DNA of 51,271 nt, taken from Fibrobacterota bacterium (lineage in GTDB: Bacteria > Fibrobacterota > Chitinivibrionia > Chitinivibrionales > Chitinispirillaceae). How positions within the stretch are numbered: the first letter of the stretch is position 1; the number at the start of each line of letters is the position of its first letter. Positions 23,587 through 32,934 of the stretch are shown one piece after another. A program made the translations under genes and the position numbers. The notes under the pieces were generated by a model. The model was not told where the DNA came from, ran no database searches, and worked only from the letters and a program-made list of their open reading frames with translations. The DNA is taken from positions 1 to 51,271 of the forward strand of contig JAEWVR010000007.1 of NCBI GenBank assembly GCA_023459055.1, read 5' to 3'.

Positions 23587-24177
23587 ATGGATATTTCAAG
23601 AATCAGTGGATCCGGTGGAAGTGTCATCTGGGATGCCTTAATGGCGGTGTCTAAAAAGACCGCGAAGCCAGCAGCCGTAAATACTGCGTCTAAAGATATT
23701 TCTGGTGTGACAGCACCAGCGGTATCAACGGTGAATAAAACTGAATCCAGTAAAAAAACAGATTTAATAAATCGACTCGATAGTCTTCAGGCAACCGATT
23801 CCGGATTGGCACTGCTAAAAGCTCTCAACAATTCTGTTTCGAATACCAGTCTGGCTGATATCCTTCAAACAGGCAACTTTACTGCATCTGCGAATGATAG
23901 AACAAATCTTGACAAAGTATTTCAGAGTATCGGAAGTAACGGAGCATCTGATAAAACCACAGGCGGAGCAAATGATCTGTTGTCTGCACTGAAAATGTCG
24001 TCAAATGCCTTTATGTCAATTAATGCATTGTCACCTGATAACGCAGATGCTCTTACAGATGCTGCATCGGTGGAAAAGACACTTAGCTCATTCATGCGTG
24101 TTCCTGATGTATCAAAGTACATCACGGGAAGGCAGACTTTAGATACTATGCTTTCGAAGTTTAATGTGGTTGTATAA
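23587..24177 (+). CDS. Unknown Ser/Ala/Asn-rich protein beside the chemosensory cluster
   Basis: 196 residues without signal peptide or transmembrane segment. The first 60 residues are low complexity (Ala, Thr, Ser, Lys). The rest is probably helical (LINRLDSLQATDSGLALLKA, NDLLSALKMSSNAFMSINAL). The start MDISRISGSGGSVIWDALMA resembles the short N-terminal stretches of flagellar or surface-appendage-type proteins, but I cannot name a family. The ribosome site is weak. It is convergent with cheB and the only plus-strand gene between 22.8 and 40.8 kb, so its function may be separate from chemotaxis. Confidence 0.5.
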   Translation: MDISRISGSGGSVIWDALMAVSKKTAKPAAVNTASKDISGVTAPAVSTVNKTESSKKTDLINRLDSLQATDSGLALLKALNNSVSNTSLADILQTGNFTASANDRTNLDKVFQSIGSNGASDKTTGGANDLLSALKMSSNAFMSINALSPDNADALTDAASVEKTLSSFMRVPDVSKYITGRQTLDTMLSKFNVVV

Positions 24178-24265
24178 GATCGAAGTTTTTTTCTTAAAAA
24201 TCACCTTGTTCTCTTCTCCTATATGAATATGTATGTGTCAATTCTGATCCATAATAATGAAGTTA

Positions 24266-25333
24266 TTACAGCTTACTGAACCTTGTAACCTCACTGGCTA
24301 TTTTGTCAAGGGGCAGGACTTTAGATACACCACCGGTCTCTATCGCTTCCTTGGGCATTCCAAATACAACGCAGCTTTCTGCATCCTGGGCAACAGTAAA
24401 CGCTCCGGCATCAAACATCTCTTTCATTCCCCGCGCGCCATCATCACCCATTCCGGTCAGGATAATTCCCATGGCGTTCTTACCCGCATATCGTGCAGTT
24501 GATCTGAATAGAACATCTACAGCCGGACGATGTCTGTTTACAAGAGGTCCCTCAGTGATTTCGACATAGTAACGTGCTCCGCTTCGTTTCAGAAGCATAT
24601 GTTTATTACCGGGAGCAATTAAAACATGTCCGCGAAGAACTGTATCGTTATTTGATGCTTCCTTTACAGTTACATCACAGATATCGTTTAACCTTTTTGC
24701 AAAAGACGCTGTAAAGGTTTCAGGCATGTGCTGGACGATCACCATTCCTGGTATGTCAAGAGGCAACTGTTCAAGAAAATAACGTATTGCTTCAGTTCCT
24801 CCTGTTGATGCACCAAGAGCAATAATCTTTTCTGTTGTCTCGGTGAGAACCGTTTTGGGTTTTGCTATGACAGCATCCGCGCTGTACTTTGGTTGCGATT
24901 CTGAATGCATGAATGATAGTTTTTTAAGATCCGCTTTTGCGGCAGCTTTAATACAATCGCAAATTCTTATTTTTGATTCCTCAAGGAAAATCCTGGTTCC
25001 CATTTTAGGTTTGGTAATAATTTCAATCGCTCCATATTGCATTGCTTTGTAAAGCGTATCGGAACCCTCAACAGTCAGACTTGAACAGATAACCACCGGT
25101 ATGGGATGTTGTGACATGATTTTTTTAAGAAATGATAAACCATCCATGCGTGGCATTTCTACATCAAGTGTAATTACATCAGGTATTTCATTTTGAATTT
25201 TTTCAGCAGCCTGAAACGGATCACCGGCTGTACCCATTACTTCAAGTTCAGAGTCATTTGATATAATGGATGCCAATGTCTGACGTACCACCGCAGAATC
25301 ATCAACGATTAATACTCTGATCTTTTTGCTCAT
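24266..25333 (-). CDS. cheB: Protein-glutamate methylesterase CheB
   Basis: 355 residues. N-terminal receiver domain with the DD pair at 11-12 and phosphoacceptor Asp57 in TLDVEMP. The C-terminal methylesterase domain has the catalytic triad: Ser176 in LGASTGG, His202 in VQHMP and an Asp in GMGDDGA (297/298). It demethylates (or deamidates) MCP glutamates, resetting receptor sensitivity; phosphorylation by CheA activates it. It is the last gene of the minus-strand chemosensory operon, 5 bases after cheR. Confidence 0.95.
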   Translation of the reverse strand: MSKKIRVLIVDDSAVVRQTLASIISNDSELEVMGTAGDPFQAAEKIQNEIPDVITLDVEMPRMDGLSFLKKIMSQHPIPVVICSSLTVEGSDTLYKAMQYGAIEIITKPKMGTRIFLEESKIRICDCIKAAAKADLKKLSFMHSESQPKYSADAVIAKPKTVLTETTEKIIALGASTGGTEAIRYFLEQLPLDIPGMVIVQHMPETFTASFAKRLNDICDVTVKEASNNDTVLRGHVLIAPGNKHMLLKRSGARYYVEITEGPLVNRHRPAVDVLFRSTARYAGKNAMGIILTGMGDDGARGMKEMFDAGAFTVAQDAESCVVFGMPKEAIETGGVSKVLPLDKIASEVTRFSKL

Positions 25334-25338
25334 AATTA

Positions 25339-26199
25339 CTACGATACCTTTCTGTAAACAGTCATTCTGACTAATTCAAGCGGTAAATCCATTCCTGAGA
25401 GTGATTCGGAGTGACCAATAAAAAGAAATCCTCCAGGCGCAAGAAGATTGACAAGTTTACGTAGAATAGTCTCCTGTACATTTCTGTCAAAATAGATAAG
25501 TACATTTCTACAGAAAATAACATGAATGCCTTTCTGAATTTTGTATTGAGAATCAATCAGGTTTTGCTGACGAAAATCGGCGAACTTGCGTAATTCAGGG
25601 ACTATACGGATTGCTCGTCTGTTTGTATCCCTGCTTCTCATTATGTAAGGATGATACTCAAAGGGAATCGTATGGAGTGCAGAATCAGGATAAATTCCCT
25701 TTCGTGCAAATGCAGCAATGTTCTCAGAGATGTCTGTACCAATCACTTTAAAATCATACCCGATATAGTTGTTTTTAACAAGATAATGATACACGGTCAG
25801 AATGATTGAGTAAATTTCTTCGCCGGTTGACGATGCGGAACTCCAGAACATGACAGGACTTGACAAACCAATATCATTGTCAAGCAAATCGGGAAGGATA
25901 ATGGATTTGAGTATTTCGAAATGATCCATTTCCCTGAAAAACTCAGTTTTGTGTGTTGACACGATAGTCGCGAAATGATCGATCTCATTTTTTTGTCCGG
26001 TTGGACTGAAAAAATATGCTACGTAGTCTTTAATTGATGTATATCCAAGCTGCATCGCTCTTTTTTGAAGTCGCGATTGCAGCATGGTTTTTTTTGATGA
26101 CGGCATCTGAATACCGTAATTTCGTTCAATGAAGTTACTGAGTTCATTACGGTCCTTTTCACTTAGTTCAAACAACGAAAATGCCTCCCGGATACACAA
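25339..26199 (-). CDS. cheR: Chemoreceptor methyltransferase CheR
   Basis: 286 residues. The N-terminal helical domain is followed by the SAM-dependent methyltransferase core: THKTEFFRE, a motif-I region SSASSTGEEIYS (the Cys or Ala usual in SAACSTGEE replaced), VIGTDIS, FCRNVLIYFD and GHSES. It methylates MCP glutamates with S-adenosylmethionine. No C-terminal TPR. It lies 10 bases downstream of cheW and 5 upstream of cheB. The linked MCPs end in acidic tails with an aromatic residue that could dock CheR. Confidence 0.93.
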   Translation of the reverse strand: MCIREAFSLFELSEKDRNELSNFIERNYGIQMPSSKKTMLQSRLQKRAMQLGYTSIKDYVAYFFSPTGQKNEIDHFATIVSTHKTEFFREMDHFEILKSIILPDLLDNDIGLSSPVMFWSSASSTGEEIYSIILTVYHYLVKNNYIGYDFKVIGTDISENIAAFARKGIYPDSALHTIPFEYHPYIMRSRDTNRRAIRIVPELRKFADFRQQNLIDSQYKIQKGIHVIFCRNVLIYFDRNVQETILRKLVNLLAPGGFLFIGHSESLSGMDLPLELVRMTVYRKVS

Positions 26200-26209
26200 G
26201 TACGTAAAA

Positions 26210-26710
26210 CTATGATTGCTGGTTTTGTGTCTCTATGGCAAGCTTAAGTTCCTTTTCAGAAAATATTTTATCACTGTTTAACAATATAATAAAGTTGTCA
26301 TCATGTTTACCGATAGCTGTAATGTATTCAATATTGAGATTCATACCGACACGGGGTGGTGGTTCAAGTTGTGATTTATCCAGTAGTATCACCTGCCTGG
26401 CTGAATCCACAAGAACACCTATCGTCACGGTTTCATCACGATAATCTGCCTCAAGTATGATAATTGCAGTGTCAATAGTACGTTTACCTTCCGGCATTTT
26501 GAGCAGTTTGCGAAGCTCGATTACCGGTATTACACTTCCCCGGAGATTAATTACACCAATCATTGCATCACTCGAACCGGGTACCCGTGTAATCTGTGTT
26601 ACCTCAAGCACCTCATTTGTCTTGAGAACATCAAATGCATACAGCTCATCACCCAGTTGAAAGGTAAGAAATTGTCCGGATTCTTTGGTTACTTCTATAG
26701 TTTCTTTCAT
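26210..26710 (-). CDS. cheW: CheW coupling protein 1
   Basis: 166 residues from the ATG at 26710, chosen because GGGAAT precedes it and it starts next to the CheW fold; the longer frame would overlap the upstream MCP gene. Motifs: FLTFQLGDELYAFDVLKTNE, MIGVINLRGSVIPVIELRKL and ILLDKSQLEPPPRVG. It links MCP tips to the CheA P5 domain. It is about 60% like the second CheW (28509) by eye, and each copy follows its own MCP gene, so a CheW-MCP module has duplicated. Confidence 0.93.
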   Translation of the reverse strand: MKETIEVTKESGQFLTFQLGDELYAFDVLKTNEVLEVTQITRVPGSSDAMIGVINLRGSVIPVIELRKLLKMPEGKRTIDTAIIILEADYRDETVTIGVLVDSARQVILLDKSQLEPPPRVGMNLNIEYITAIGKHDDNFIILLNSDKIFSEKELKLAIETQNQQS

Positions 26711-26723
26711 AGTATTCCCATTG

Positions 26724-28442
26724 TTATGATCTTGTAAAATGTGCATCATCGTCATCACCCATATTAAGTGCTATTCCCTTGTCTCCTGTCATTTGGCTAT
26801 CGGAATGTTGAAGTTGCACGCTGCTCTTTGATATAGAATGTCCGGAATGACCTGCAAGCGCCAGATTAACGGTATGTACACTTTTTTGGTTGCGCTCCCT
26901 GCCTGAGGAATCACTCCGTCTTGTGGATTGACTGTTGTCAACCTTAAAAAATTCAAGCCTGTTTTTAAGCTCTTCAGCTTGAGATGCAAGTTCTTCTGAT
27001 GTTGATGCGAGCTCTTCTGATGCAGATGCATTCGATTGGACAACCTGATTAAACTGTTGTACAGCAGTGTTAACCTGCTGTATTCCTTTATTCTGCTCTG
27101 CACTTGCTGCATTGATTTCTGCGACCAGTTCTGCAGTTTTCTGTATGTCCGGCACTAGTTTGTTAAGCATATCACCTGCTTTTTCGGCGACATCGACACT
27201 GCTCTTTGATAATTTGCTAATCTCTTCAGCAGCATCCTGACTCCGTTCTGCAAGTTTCTGCACTGCTGATGCAACAACTGCAAAACCTTTACCGTGTTCG
27301 CCGGCGCGTGCAGCTTCAATTGACGCATTAAGAGAGAGCAGGTTTGTCTGACGGGCTATCTCCTGAATGATTGATATTTTCTCTGCGATTTGTTTCATGG
27401 CGTCAACTGTCTGTTGTACCGCACCGCCACCTTCCCGTGCATCCGAGGATGATTTCATTGCAATTTTTTCCGTCTGATTGGCATTATCGGCATTTTGATT
27501 GATTGATGCAGTCATTTCTTCAATTGATGCAGATATCTCTTCAACCGATGCAGCCTGTTCTGATGATCCCTGCGAAATATTCTGTGATGCACTTGATAAT
27601 TGTATACTTCCGGAGGACACATTTTCTGATGCTTCAAGTGCAAATGTAATTGTATGCTTTAATTGATCGCACATTGCTTTCATAGCACGCGTCAAAATTC
27701 CTGTTTCGTCAGCAACCTTAAGTGTCTTTTCGTTAAAATTTACAAGCAGGTTTCCTTTTGCAAGTTCCTGCATTGTTTCAACACCCTTATTTAGTGGATT
27801 GGTAATCGATATTGTAAGAAACAAGCCAATTAATATCGATAATACAACGCCGGCTATCATAACAGTAGTTAAAAGTATTGATGCACTATTTGCAGTTTTT
27901 GTGTTACTTTTGGCAATCTCTTCTGCAGTCTCAACTTTTCGGACTATCATTTTTTCTATTATATTTTCTTCTTCTTCACTGTGTTTCGCCAATTGATTAT
28001 CAATTAAAGCATACACTTCTGCATCTTTGTTTGCCCTGGAGAGTGAATATAACATATCCATATCACCTGCAATTGTTTTACGGGCTTCAAGAAAATCATC
28101 AAAAATTTTCTTTCCAGCTTCAGTGACATTTGCATTCCCATATTTTTCACTTGCAGATGTCATACGTGCTCTGTATTTTTCAATATTCTTTATAATTTCC
28201 TCTTTTCTCTGAGGATCCTTAGCTCTTGCAAGGTCTCGTAAATCTCTCATACACATTTGAAAACTCATTGAGATTGTGACAAGATCTCCAAGAGGTAATG
28301 TCGCTTTTTCAAAAAGAAAAGTATCAGCCTTACTAATTACTCTCATTTTGTTTATTCCAAAAACACCTATTATTATTCCTATAATAGCGACAAATAGAAA
28401 ACCACTAATAAGTTTCGGACCTATTTTTATTTTGTTCAGCAT
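26724..28442 (-). CDS. Methyl-accepting chemotaxis protein 1
   Basis: 572 residues: TM1 (about 8-28), a helical-bundle periplasmic sensor domain (about 30-185, 4HB_MCP-like), TM2 (about 188-212), HAMP and a long signalling hairpin. The tip is the highly conserved NLLSLNASIEAARAGEHGKG. Compared with MCP 2 (29042) it lacks seven residues on each arm of the hairpin. The C-terminal tail ends in DDDDAHFTRS, an acidic stretch plus aromatic residue reminiscent of CheR-docking tails. Ligand unknown; the two sensor domains are clearly different in sequence. Confidence 0.95.
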   Translation of the reverse strand: MLNKIKIGPKLISGFLFVAIIGIIIGVFGINKMRVISKADTFLFEKATLPLGDLVTISMSFQMCMRDLRDLARAKDPQRKEEIIKNIEKYRARMTSASEKYGNANVTEAGKKIFDDFLEARKTIAGDMDMLYSLSRANKDAEVYALIDNQLAKHSEEEENIIEKMIVRKVETAEEIAKSNTKTANSASILLTTVMIAGVVLSILIGLFLTISITNPLNKGVETMQELAKGNLLVNFNEKTLKVADETGILTRAMKAMCDQLKHTITFALEASENVSSGSIQLSSASQNISQGSSEQAASVEEISASIEEMTASINQNADNANQTEKIAMKSSSDAREGGGAVQQTVDAMKQIAEKISIIQEIARQTNLLSLNASIEAARAGEHGKGFAVVASAVQKLAERSQDAAEEISKLSKSSVDVAEKAGDMLNKLVPDIQKTAELVAEINAASAEQNKGIQQVNTAVQQFNQVVQSNASASEELASTSEELASQAEELKNRLEFFKVDNSQSTRRSDSSGRERNQKSVHTVNLALAGHSGHSISKSSVQLQHSDSQMTGDKGIALNMGDDDDAHFTRS

Positions 28443-28508
28443 TATCCGTACTCCCTGAATACATTTAAAAGTGATAAATCCGCATTTTATAAAAACAGAC
28501 GATACGGT

Positions 28509-29027
28509 TTATGATACCGGATCATCAGTACTAATGTCACTTACCTGTTGTGATACTGCTGCAGCCAGCTCATTTACAGAAAAAATTTTGTCACTGTTAA
28601 GAAGAATAATAAATGTATGATCCCTTTTACCTATGGCAGTAATATATTCGGTATTAATACACATTCCGACTCTCGGTGGTGGTTCAAGTTGTGATTCATC
28701 AAGCATTATTACCTGCTTCGCTGCATCAACAAGCACACCGAGTGTCACATGCTCTTCATTAAATTCAGTTTCGATAATGATAATGCATGTATCGACAGTG
28801 CGCTCTTTCTCCTGCAATTTGAGTTTCTTCCGTAAGTCAATTACCGGAACTACTTTACCACGTAAATTAATAACACCAATCATCGATTCCATTGAACCCG
28901 GAATTGGTGTTATATCCGAGACCTCAAGAACCTCATTTGTTTTTAATACATCAAACGCAAACAATTCATTACCGATTTGAAATGTAAGATATTGACAAGC
29001 TTCTTTTGTCACTGAATTGGTTTTCAT
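28509..29027 (-). CDS. cheW: CheW coupling protein 2
   Basis: 172 residues from the ATG at 29027, supported by AGGGGC upstream; a longer start at 29045 would overlap the MCP 2 stop. Motifs nearly repeat CheW 1: YLTFQIGNELFAFDVLKTNE, MIGVINLRGKVVPVIDLRKK and MLDESQLEPPPRVG. The N- and C-termini are the most diverged parts. It probably serves arrays built by the adjacent MCP 2, or both CheWs work with both receptors. Confidence 0.93.
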   Translation of the reverse strand: MKTNSVTKEACQYLTFQIGNELFAFDVLKTNEVLEVSDITPIPGSMESMIGVINLRGKVVPVIDLRKKLKLQEKERTVDTCIIIIETEFNEEHVTLGVLVDAAKQVIMLDESQLEPPPRVGMCINTEYITAIGKRDHTFIILLNSDKIFSVNELAAAVSQQVSDISTDDPVS

Positions 29028-29041
29028 TGAGCCCCTGCCTT

Positions 29042-30802
29042 TCAAATTCTCTGAAAGTTACTGTCATCGTCATCTACCATGCTTATTTTAACGCCGGTTT
29101 TAGAATCATCCGATTCATTATCCGATACAGGACTCTTGTTTAGTTTTTCGTTTTGTAAATTTTGAGACGACTGTGATGCATGCGAGGTGTGAGATGCTGA
29201 TGCAACTTTCTTTGGTCTATGCACATCGTGTTTGAGCATATATTGTTTACGATGAATTTCGAAAAATGAGATCCGGTTCTTTAATTCGTCAGCCTGCGAT
29301 GAAAGTTCTTCTGATGTTGAGGCCAGTTCCTCTGATGCTGATGCGTTTGATTGCACTACCTGATTAAATTGCTGGATTGATGAATTAACCTGCTGAACTG
29401 CAGAGTTAACCTGCTGTATACCATTATTTTGTTCTGCACTGGCTGCATTTATTTCAGATACAAGTTCGGCTGTTTTCTGAATATCCGGTACAAGTTTCTT
29501 AAGCATATCACCAGCAGACTCAGCAACATCAACACTGCTTTTTGAGAGTTTACTAATCTCCTCTGCCGCATCCTGACTGCGTTCTGCAAGTTTTTGGACC
29601 GCTGATGCAACCACAGCAAATCCTTTTCCATGCTCACCTGCCCGCGCGGCTTCAATTGACGCATTGAGAGAAAGTAGATTGGTCTGGCGTGCAATCTCCT
29701 GAATTATTGAAATTTTTTCTGCTATTTGTTTCATGGCATTGACAGTTTTCTGAACAGCTTCTCCACCTTCTTTGGCATCGGACGATGATTTCAGTGCAAT
29801 TTTTTCAGTCTGATTCGCATTATCAGCATTTTGATTAATTGAAGCAGTCATCTCTTCAATCGAGGCACTGATCTGTTCTATTGATGCAGAGATTTCCTGT
29901 ACCGATGAAGCCTGTTTGGATGAGCCTTGTGAAATACCATGTGATGCTGCTGATAGCTGAAGACTGCCGGCGGAAACATTTTCTGAAGATTCAAGTGCGA
30001 ATGAAATTGTACTCTTGAGCTGATCAACCATCTCTTTCATGGCTCGTGTCAATGTACCGAGTTCATCTTTTCTATCAACGACTAGATTAACTTCAAGTTT
30101 ACCTTTACCAATTTCCTGTATGGTCTGCACAACAACTCCAAGTGGACGTGTTATTGACCTGGTAAGAATAAGTCCAATGATTATTGCGAGTAATGTGCCT
30201 ATAATAACTAATGATATCATCAGCATTTTTGCATTACTTGAAGCACTTGATGCAACGTTTTTGTTGAAATCTACCAGTTGATCAAGAATTTCATTTGCCA
30301 CAAGAAATTCTTTTCTTGAATCGATGCTTACGATGTCAAGCTTACCATCAAGTTCATCAACAAGTTTCTGATTTACATTTGCTTTAAGCATTTCAGTTTC
30401 TTTTGCTTTAGCAACGGACATGAATATTTCACCTGCTTTTTTCCAGTTTTCCCATTTTGGTATGAATTTGTTCCAGAGTATATTTTCTTCTTTTGTACGG
30501 GACATTTTTTCATAATCGCTAAAGGCAGTGTTAGCATCTGATTGGGCCCCTGCGATCCAGTCGAATTGTGATTTACGCTGTTCGTTATCATTAAAAATCA
30601 TAGACACAAGAAGGCCACGTTCACCTGTGAGAATTTTATTTTGTGCTTCCTGCATTGTCATCAGCGCCAGGACTTTAGGGAATCTGTTTTCAGCAATCTG
30701 AACAATATTAATCAACCCGATGACACCGATCAATGTTGCAATCAATGCAACAATTACAAATCCACCAGTCAATTTTGGTCCGATTTTTACGTTATTAAGC
30801 AT
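29042..30802 (-). CDS. Methyl-accepting chemotaxis protein 2
   Basis: About 586 residues from the ATG at 30802 (GGAG 8 bases upstream). TM1 lies at about 11-32, a helical-bundle sensor at 33-190, TM2 at about 192-216, then HAMP and the signalling domain. The tip is identical to MCP 1, but each arm carries one extra heptad: an added copy in EISASIEQISASIEEM on the N-arm and in QQVNSAVQQVNSSIQQF on the C-arm. The tail ends in VDDDDSNFQRI. Paralogue of MCP 1 by duplication, with a sensor domain that has since diverged. Confidence 0.95.
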   Translation of the reverse strand: MLNNVKIGPKLTGGFVIVALIATLIGVIGLINIVQIAENRFPKVLALMTMQEAQNKILTGERGLLVSMIFNDNEQRKSQFDWIAGAQSDANTAFSDYEKMSRTKEENILWNKFIPKWENWKKAGEIFMSVAKAKETEMLKANVNQKLVDELDGKLDIVSIDSRKEFLVANEILDQLVDFNKNVASSASSNAKMLMISLVIIGTLLAIIIGLILTRSITRPLGVVVQTIQEIGKGKLEVNLVVDRKDELGTLTRAMKEMVDQLKSTISFALESSENVSAGSLQLSAASHGISQGSSKQASSVQEISASIEQISASIEEMTASINQNADNANQTEKIALKSSSDAKEGGEAVQKTVNAMKQIAEKISIIQEIARQTNLLSLNASIEAARAGEHGKGFAVVASAVQKLAERSQDAAEEISKLSKSSVDVAESAGDMLKKLVPDIQKTAELVSEINAASAEQNNGIQQVNSAVQQVNSSIQQFNQVVQSNASASEELASTSEELSSQADELKNRISFFEIHRKQYMLKHDVHRPKKVASASHTSHASQSSQNLQNEKLNKSPVSDNESDDSKTGVKISMVDDDDSNFQRI

Positions 30803-30843
30803 GAGAAACACTCCTTAAAAAGATGAGGTACTTCGATTGATTA

Positions 30844-32934
30844 CTACATTGAAGACATGAAAATTTTACTTGCTTTTTGCGCTAAAAAATTTGGATCAAG
30901 TATAAGCGCAATGCGGCCGTCACCCAATATTGTGGCACCTGTCACTTCTTTTACATTTGAAAACAAACGGCCTGTCGTTTTTACTACCGTCTGATGTTTT
31001 CCTTCCACCGTATCAACAACGAATCCAATTGTATAATCATGCGTATTAATAATAATAATCTGTTCATGTTCGGGTGAATTTCCATGGATGTTGAGGATGT
31101 CACGCAAATAAATGAATGGAACGATGATATCACGTAATTTAAGGATATTTTTCCCTCCGGCCGAATTCTTGATCTCTTGCGTCAATTCAAGACATTCAGA
31201 TACAGATGCAATATTGACTACAAAAAGTTCGTTTCCAACAGTAAAAAGTAATCCATCAATAATAGCGAGGGTAATAGGGAGTTTCATACGGATTGTTGTC
31301 CCTTTTCCCCGTTCTGTTTCAATGAACACCTCACCGCGTACCGATTCAATGTTTTTCTTGACAACATCCATACCAACACCACGTCCGGAGATACTTGTCG
31401 TTTTTTCTGCAGTGGAAAAACCGGGAAGGAAAATAAACTGATATATTTCTGTATCGGAGAGATTCTCAACTGTTGTTACGAGGCCTTTTTCAATAGCTTT
31501 TTTTGCAATAGAGTCTCTGTCAAGCCCGCGTCCATCATCGATGACAGAAATAATCACATGAGAACCGGTATGTTCTGCATTAATGGTTATTGATCCCTTT
31601 TCCGGTTTACCAAGCGCTGCACGTTCGTGAGGGTGTTCAATCGCATGGTCAATACAATTTCGGATAAGATGCAGCATCGGGTCTTTCAGTGTATCAATGA
31701 TTGTTTTGTCAAGTTCAGTGTCTCCGCCGGTAATTGTCAGTTTTACATCTTTCTGAAGTTCTTTGGATAGATCACGTACCAGACGATGCATTGATGTAAA
31801 TCCGTCTTCAACCGTAACCATTCGTATCATCATGACTGTATCGCGTAACGATGAAGTCAATTTTTCAAGATATTCAGAAATTGATGTCAGTTCTGTTTCT
31901 TTTTGTGCTTCCGAAAATTGTGTCAGCCGGGCCTGCAGGGTAACAAGTTCACTTACGGTATTTGTTAAATAGTCAAGTTTTTCATTGTGTACACGTATTG
32001 ATGAGGAAGCGATGGTACTGGATACTTCTTTTTTGACATTTGCTATCGTTTTCTGTTCGAAAAGGGCTGATGCAACTTTATCTTCTGTCGTAAAACCCAT
32101 TTCGACAGCTTCAGAACCAAACAGTTTTCTTTTATTAATAAGTTGTTCAATTGCTTCTTTGGTTATATTTCCGGTAGAAAGAAGAATGTCTCCAATGAGA
32201 GGCATTGTTTCATCCTCAATTTCTGCAATACTGCTGAAAATTTCTGAAATAGTCAATTTGCAGGAGTCTTCAACAAAAATAAAGATATCTTTAATGGTAT
32301 TTATTGATTCCGATGTCGTAAGAATGAACGTCCAGCTTGTATAACAAAGTTCCGGATTGATATCATTTATTTCAGGAATGTTTTCCTCATGTGCAAAGCT
32401 GAAGCAGCGACCGAGCGATGAGAGGTTATTATATATAATGGAGACATTGATTCCTTTAACAAAAATGTCCTTGTCAGGAATAAATTGTATCCGGTAGACT
32501 TTCTGCTTGAGGGAAATACTTTCGCTTTCTGCTGGTTTACTTTTTTTCCTGGGTTCATCTGTAACCGGTGGTATCAGGTTATGTACAGATTCAATTAATT
32601 GTTGTTCAAGTTCCAATGATTCGTTTTCATCCGGTTCATTTAGTAAAAATTGACAAAAATCAACAAACTTCAGAGAAAGTGATACAATCTCCTGTGATAA
32701 TGATAGTTTCCCATTGCGTATAAGGTCGTATAATGTCTCAAGTTCATGTGAAAATTTTGACAAACGATCAAATCCGAACATGCCACCGGAACCCTTGACC
32801 GTGTGAAGTTCCCTGAATACTTTGTTGATAAGTTCACTGTCACCGGCATTTGTTTCGAGTGCAATAAAATCTTTTTCAAGCGCATCAAGAAGTTCTTTGG
32901 CTTCTTCCATAAATGCTTGTTTCAATGGATTCAT
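30844..32934 (-). CDS. cheA: Chemotaxis histidine kinase CheA
   Basis: 696 residues. P1 (HPt) has the phospho-accepting His44 in ELHTVKGSGG. A P2-position domain (about 150-235, RIQFIPDKDIFVKGINVSII) is followed by a segment like the GspE-N/CheA linker (IGDILLSTGNITKEAIEQLI). Dimerisation P3 runs at about 310-380, P4 ATPase has LIRNCIDHAIEHP, DDGRGLD and GRGVGMDVV, and P5 is CheW-like. It phosphorylates CheY (33317) and CheB. It overlaps the STAS gene by four bases, so the two are translationally coupled. Confidence 0.95.
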   Translation of the reverse strand: MNPLKQAFMEEAKELLDALEKDFIALETNAGDSELINKVFRELHTVKGSGGMFGFDRLSKFSHELETLYDLIRNGKLSLSQEIVSLSLKFVDFCQFLLNEPDENESLELEQQLIESVHNLIPPVTDEPRKKSKPAESESISLKQKVYRIQFIPDKDIFVKGINVSIIYNNLSSLGRCFSFAHEENIPEINDINPELCYTSWTFILTTSESINTIKDIFIFVEDSCKLTISEIFSSIAEIEDETMPLIGDILLSTGNITKEAIEQLINKRKLFGSEAVEMGFTTEDKVASALFEQKTIANVKKEVSSTIASSSIRVHNEKLDYLTNTVSELVTLQARLTQFSEAQKETELTSISEYLEKLTSSLRDTVMMIRMVTVEDGFTSMHRLVRDLSKELQKDVKLTITGGDTELDKTIIDTLKDPMLHLIRNCIDHAIEHPHERAALGKPEKGSITINAEHTGSHVIISVIDDGRGLDRDSIAKKAIEKGLVTTVENLSDTEIYQFIFLPGFSTAEKTTSISGRGVGMDVVKKNIESVRGEVFIETERGKGTTIRMKLPITLAIIDGLLFTVGNELFVVNIASVSECLELTQEIKNSAGGKNILKLRDIIVPFIYLRDILNIHGNSPEHEQIIIINTHDYTIGFVVDTVEGKHQTVVKTTGRLFSNVKEVTGATILGDGRIALILDPNFLAQKASKIFMSSM

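Noticed and set aside
25371..25556. Other long frames antisense to the chemosensory, GH8 and kinase genes
   Set aside because: All lie within strongly supported genes on the other strand or frame and show no independent ribosome sites or motifs.
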